A stretch of 64,000 nt of DNA, taken from contig JAYZCG010000002.1 in NCBI GenBank assembly GCA_036338435.1, forward strand, positions 1 through 64,000. The letters run 5' to 3'. Shown piece by piece: positions 60,535 to 64,000 of the stretch. The position numbers and the translations under genes were made by a program. The stretch's first letter is position 1, and each line of letters starts with the position of its first letter. Source of the DNA: JAPYTY01 sp036338435 (GTDB taxonomy: Bacteria > Acidobacteriota > UBA6911 > RPQK01 > JADFOI01). The notes below the pieces were generated by a model. It was not told the origin of the DNA, did no database searches, and saw only the letters and a list, made by a program, of their open reading frames with translations.

Positions 60535-62712
60535 CTAGAAATCAAAGAGATAAGTGAGTTTGGCGATGAGGGCTCTCTCTTTCACCTCTCCACGGCTGCT
60601 ACGTCTCTCGTTGTAGACCAGAAAAAAATCACTTAACGGCTTGTAAATGAGATTGAAGCGAATGTTGCTGGAAATTTCTTGTAAAGTGCTATTGTACTGA
60701 ATCAGCGCATTGATAAACAGATCCGTTGAGAAGGAACAAGTCAGGCGCGTACTTGCCAGATCGGTCGTGAAGGCCCCGGAGGGCAAGTCGATGTCGTTGC
60801 GAGTCCAAGACACATCTGCGCTAAATTGATAGTTGGCTTGAAATCGAAATCCTGCTCCGTAAGTGTTTCTATCGCCGTTCCAAAAACTCCCCGTTGACCC
60901 ACTCATCCTGCCACTGAACATTCGGCTCTGGTCGGTGGAATAGGAAGCGAAAAACTCCTCAAACCGATAATCCCCTATCGGAAAGCTTTGACCGTGCCTA
61001 ATCGAAAAGGGCTCATCTAGCCGCTCAAAGTTGCTCTCAACAATGAACTTCAGTGATCCCGTATCTTGAAACTCAGTTATCAAACCAGTCTCCACGGTCC
61101 GAGTCTCTAGTTCATTGTCCTGATTGGTAATGTAATTGATTGCAATGGAAGGCCGAAACTCGCGAACCCAAGGGATTCTTTCTCCGGGTCTGGGTTTATA
61201 GGTCAGTGCTCCCCGGCTCTTTCGAATTCCCCTTCGAGGCACAAACCCCACTTCAGGATTAAAGTTATCCTGAACCGACAGGAACTCAGTGCGGATATCC
61301 CACAAACGGTCCTTCCAGGCCACACTGAAGTCGCCTGCCATGTTCTGACCGTCAACTCCTGCCGTATCGGTCTTCAAGAAAAAGGAGGTGATGTTGAGTG
61401 CGTCAAACTTCAGGTTGATGTCCATGCCGAAAGTGCGGTTAAACTGTCCCCCGCTGGCCTGCTTGTTGACAAAAATGCCCCCAAAGTTGGAACTTCCCAA
61501 AATATCGCGACGAATGCGAGCCACCGAAAAATTGGTGGAAGGGCTACTCTCGAAGTCATCGGCCTGCATAGAGAGCACCCCCATCCGATATTTCCCCACG
61601 GTTCCACTAAAACGGGCACCGCCCAGGATGGGAACACGCTGACCCTGATCAATGCCGATCCTACGGGTGAAAAAGGCAATAACATCGCGTCCGCTGGCGG
61701 CCCAGTCTCTGGTGGACTTCCCGAATTCAAAGATGGCGGCGTTCTCTAGAAAGAACTCCCGTTTCTCGGGTAAAAATAGGCTGAACCGGGTTAGATTGAT
61801 CTGCTGTTGATCTGCTTCTACCTGAGCAAAATCGGTGTTCACAGTCAGATCAAGCGTTAGGCTAGGAGTGACTCCATACTTGACGTCGAGTCCAGGTTCG
61901 GGAAGGAAATCTACGTCATCCTGTTGGCGTCGTACCACCGGCAGGGAGATGTACGGCTTGAGCGAAAGGTTGCGGCCCTGGCGAACCCCACTGAGACCCG
62001 TTAGTTCACCGGCTAGCGAGACCCGGTTAATTCGAAAAGGACGAGGTATGGGTGCCCAATGTATGTCCTCGTTTTTGCGACGAATCTTTCGGGTCAGATT
62101 GAGTCCCCACACCTGTTCTTCGCCCTCTCTAAAGCGCAGGGTCTTGAAGGGAATCGCCATCTCTGCCTGCCAACCCTGCTCGGTAATCTTACTTTTTACC
62201 GACCAGACTGCGTCCCAGTCAAAGTTAGAACTCTCGCCATTTCCAGCCATCTGGCCATCTCTTTTAGCACCCCTAGGATTGGTTCCAAATACGAAGGCGT
62301 TACGGTCATCGTCAAACGTATCCAACAGCACGCCAAAATAATCCCCTGCAAAGGGACTCACATCTCTGCGCACACTGTTGACAGTGATGCCCTCCTCTCC
62401 AGCGGAGTCGAAGCAGTAGATTCCTATGTAAAGAGTCGTGTCATCGTAGAGCAAGCGTACTTCAGTGGGCTCGCTACCGGGCTCACCCATGACCGGCTCC
62501 TGCTGGATGAAATCAGTGGCCACCTGGGCTCGCTGCCAATCCGGCTCATCCATTTCCCCATCGATGACAATTTCTGATTCGATACGCAAAGCTTCAACGC
62601 TTCTTCTCTGACCAATATCCTGGAAAACCGTTTGAGCCTCAGCTCTAACCACGATCAGGCAAACGATCCAAAGTAGGAGGCTAAGACGCCATGGGCTGGG
62701 CAAAAAGATCAT
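60535..62712 (-). CDS. DUF5916-type outer-membrane protein with CBM9-like domain
   Basis: The ATG at 62712 has an AGGAAG binding site and gives a 725-residue protein with a clear signal peptide (LSLLLWIVCLIVVRAEA). An upstream in-frame ATG at 62790 would add 26 residues before the signal. The N-terminal third resembles a carbohydrate-binding family 9 domain (DGEMDEPDWQRAQVATDF; LYIGIYCFDS; FAGDYFGVLLDTFDDDRNA). The rest is a long beta-strand series ending in a terminal aromatic (YLFDF), typical of a barrel in the outer membrane. Its cargo or ligand is not known. Confidence 0.75.
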   Translation of the reverse strand: MIFLPSPWRLSLLLWIVCLIVVRAEAQTVFQDIGQRRSVEALRIESEIVIDGEMDEPDWQRAQVATDFIQQEPVMGEPGSEPTEVRLLYDDTTLYIGIYCFDSAGEEGITVNSVRRDVSPFAGDYFGVLLDTFDDDRNAFVFGTNPRGAKRDGQMAGNGESSNFDWDAVWSVKSKITEQGWQAEMAIPFKTLRFREGEEQVWGLNLTRKIRRKNEDIHWAPIPRPFRINRVSLAGELTGLSGVRQGRNLSLKPYISLPVVRRQQDDVDFLPEPGLDVKYGVTPSLTLDLTVNTDFAQVEADQQQINLTRFSLFLPEKREFFLENAAIFEFGKSTRDWAASGRDVIAFFTRRIGIDQGQRVPILGGARFSGTVGKYRMGVLSMQADDFESSPSTNFSVARIRRDILGSSNFGGIFVNKQASGGQFNRTFGMDINLKFDALNITSFFLKTDTAGVDGQNMAGDFSVAWKDRLWDIRTEFLSVQDNFNPEVGFVPRRGIRKSRGALTYKPRPGERIPWVREFRPSIAINYITNQDNELETRTVETGLITEFQDTGSLKFIVESNFERLDEPFSIRHGQSFPIGDYRFEEFFASYSTDQSRMFSGRMSGSTGSFWNGDRNTYGAGFRFQANYQFSADVSWTRNDIDLPSGAFTTDLASTRLTCSFSTDLFINALIQYNSTLQEISSNIRFNLIYKPLSDFFLVYNERRSSRGEVKERALIAKLTYLFDF

Positions 62713-62777
62713 GTTCACTTCCTGTTTCAGCTTGAGTCTAGAAGCTACCCCTGAAGAAACCTTTAAATACGTAGTAT

Positions 62778-63401
62778 CTAACCTGGGCAAGCAGATGGAC
62801 GAGCTTCTATCATCGCCATGATCTCATCAAACTGGTCAATCTGTTCGCTGGAAGGACTCGGTCCCCTACCAGACACTAAGATGCCAAAAGCTGCTTCACC
62901 ATTCGACTTATAAAAGAAAATGCCTCGACCAACCTTACCTTCTCCATACTGGGGATAAGGAATGGCTATAGCATAAATAGATGAATAAAGATCTGGCCTT
63001 AAGTGTCCACTAAATGGGTAATCATGATTCAGGTTGTACCGTGGGCTGGTGTCTGAGAACGCTCCTAACCCAATGCCACTTGAGATTTCAAAGACATCAT
63101 CATCCTTGGTAATTAGTACTGTCACTTTCTCAAGATTTGACATAGCCATCCACACATCAGGAAAAGCGTTACCTGTCGTTGACGCCATGTAATCAGGAGA
63201 ATATGAACTAGCAACAATAGCCTCAGGCATCTTGAGTGCACGCGCAGCCATTACAGGCATCACATTCGGATTTTCCGCAAAAAAGTTCTGGATTATTTGT
63301 TGTTGTTCAGAAGATGCACAGGAATTTTCGGCTAATGCCAAACCACTAACCAATGATAGAGCTAAGGCTCCCTGTGCAATATGTTTTAGAGTACCCTTCA
63401 T
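62778..63401 (-). CDS. Secreted protein of unknown function, weak HutX/ChuX resemblance
   Basis: The 207-residue protein has a signal peptide (HIAQGALALSLVSGLALA) and a good GGAGGT binding site. The mature part begins CASSEQQQIIQNFFAENPNVMPVMAARALKMPEAIV. That pattern, together with WMAMSNLEKVTVLITKDDDVFEISSG, reminds me of haem-utilisation HutX/ChuX proteins, but those are cytosolic. The mature N-terminus also carries Cys residues. I give this likeness low weight. It lies 65 nt upstream of the DUF5916 protein in the same direction and may form an operon with it. Confidence 0.5.
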   Translation of the reverse strand: MKGTLKHIAQGALALSLVSGLALAENSCASSEQQQIIQNFFAENPNVMPVMAARALKMPEAIVASSYSPDYMASTTGNAFPDVWMAMSNLEKVTVLITKDDDVFEISSGIGLGAFSDTSPRYNLNHDYPFSGHLRPDLYSSIYAIAIPYPQYGEGKVGRGIFFYKSNGEAAFGILVSGRGPSPSSEQIDQFDEIMAMIEARPSACPG

Positions 63402-63643
63402 TTCCCATTACCTCCAGGTTTCTATTGCCAGTATATCCCAGTTAGGGTTTGGTTAAAGCGGGAGCTAGCACGTAAGTGGTGCAACACGTTGTCGAGACGA
63501 TCAAAATAGACTCCTCTCTTTAAGCCCAAAGAAACCTCAATCGGTTTCAATACATTTAAAATCAAGTCTGCTGGAGAGTTTGAAAAATATACAGAGATCA
63601 TGTCTAAAATACAGGCATACCCAATCACCAAGGAAACGTTCAC

Positions 63644-64000
63644 ATGAAATATTGCCTAATAACTATTCTCTGTTTATTTAGTTCTCTTAACACCTTGGCA
63701 TCAGAGAAAAACTACAGATTACAGGAAGTCATTTATTCAAAAGAGCACTCACTAAATGGATATCTGGCAATTCCAGAAGGGAAAGGCCCATTCCCAGCCG
63801 TTATCTACCACCACGGAGGATTGGGTAACCAAATCGGCGGGAACCCTAAAGACACAAGCATTGCATTAGCGAGGGCTGGTTATGTTGGATTCTCGCCTCT
63901 GCGACGAAAAACCAGACCCATGCCGGATGCAATTGAGGACGCGCAGGCAGCTATGGCATTTTTGCGTACGTTGGAAGATGTAAACCAAGAACGGCTCGGA
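63644..64000 (+). CDS. Dienelactone hydrolase-like secreted protein, truncated by window edge
   Basis: An ATG at 63644, with AAGGAA shortly before it, opens a frame that runs without stop to the window edge (119 codons). It has a signal peptide (YCLITILCLFSSLNTLAS). It is followed by the alpha/beta-hydrolase start LNGYLAIPEGKGPFPAVIYHHGG and then FLRTLEDVNQERLG. This fits the dienelactone hydrolase/acetyl-xylan-esterase-type family. The nucleophile lies beyond the window, so activity cannot be judged. Confidence 0.75.
   Translation, partial: MKYCLITILCLFSSLNTLASEKNYRLQEVIYSKEHSLNGYLAIPEGKGPFPAVIYHHGGLGNQIGGNPKDTSIALARAGYVGFSPLRRKTRPMPDAIEDAQAAMAFLRTLEDVNQERLG

Noticed and set aside
62778..63401. 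Gene for a dedicated haem-uptake system
   Set aside because: No TonB receptor, ABC transporter or Fur box was seen near it; the HutX/ChuX likeness is too weak to name a pathway.
63422..63643. 73-codon reverse-strand frame between the secreted protein and the hydrolase
   Set aside because: It has no ribosome binding site or homology that I recognise, and it fills the region where divergent promoters are expected.

Overview
The window is a 64 kb, gene-dense bacterial chromosome segment of moderate GC content. It is mostly housekeeping genes with an accessory sugar-biosynthesis block and a secreted-protein region at the right end. The organism is probably an uncultured, Acidobacteriota-like bacterium. 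The clues are a secreted VWFA-related protein of the kind typical of Acidobacteria, a DUF5916-type outer-membrane protein, an mqnA gene (futalosine menaquinone pathway) and a second EF-G. No rRNA is present, so this placement is an inference. No phage, insertion sequence, CRISPR array or plasmid feature was seen.

Layout. 1-120: start of a secreted protein, cut by the window edge. 503-6902: purine operon purS-Q-L-F-M-N. 6906-13906: a sugar-nucleotide cassette starting 3 nt after purN. It encodes a two-subunit thiamine-diphosphate (TPP) enzyme, a PLP enzyme with His in place of the catalytic Lys (ColD/E1 dehydratase type), two SDR enzymes, and an HddC-like guanylyltransferase with an HddA-like heptose kinase. 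On the opposite strand follow a glycosyltransferase, a B12-type radical SAM protein and a haem-binding protein. 17015-26454: tRNA-Ile, a second glycosyltransferase, the VWFA protein, an RluD-type pseudouridine synthase, lgt, an EF-G-like GTPase, a glutaminyl cyclase-like enzyme and topA. 26761-31350: mqnA, then namZ, a CYTH protein, a sugar nucleotidyltransferase and an AmgK-like kinase, which look like cell-wall sugar salvage. 31514-40928: asnS, folD, a beta-propeller protein, a flippase-like membrane protein, a solitary NusG-like factor, guaB and secA. 41097-49254: aromatic amino acid block, DAHP synthase, chorismate mutase and a complete trpEGDCFBA operon. 49591-57560: rho, engB, lon, clpX, clpP, tig. 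57699-64000: tRNA-Lys and mostly exported or hydrolytic proteins.

The most notable regulatory finding is upstream of trpE: a promoter, a 13-residue leader peptide with two Trp codons and a GC-rich terminator hairpin form a classical-looking attenuator. guaB and secA diverge from an 82-bp gap, and each has a -10 element 6-7 nt before its start codon and no Shine-Dalgarno, which suggests leaderless mRNAs. The strongest candidate for an undescribed system is the 6.9-13.9 kb cassette. Its gene content predicts a GDP-heptose-derived deoxy sugar, possibly extended by a two-carbon unit through the TPP enzyme. That pathway is inferred from gene content and active-site residues, not demonstrated.
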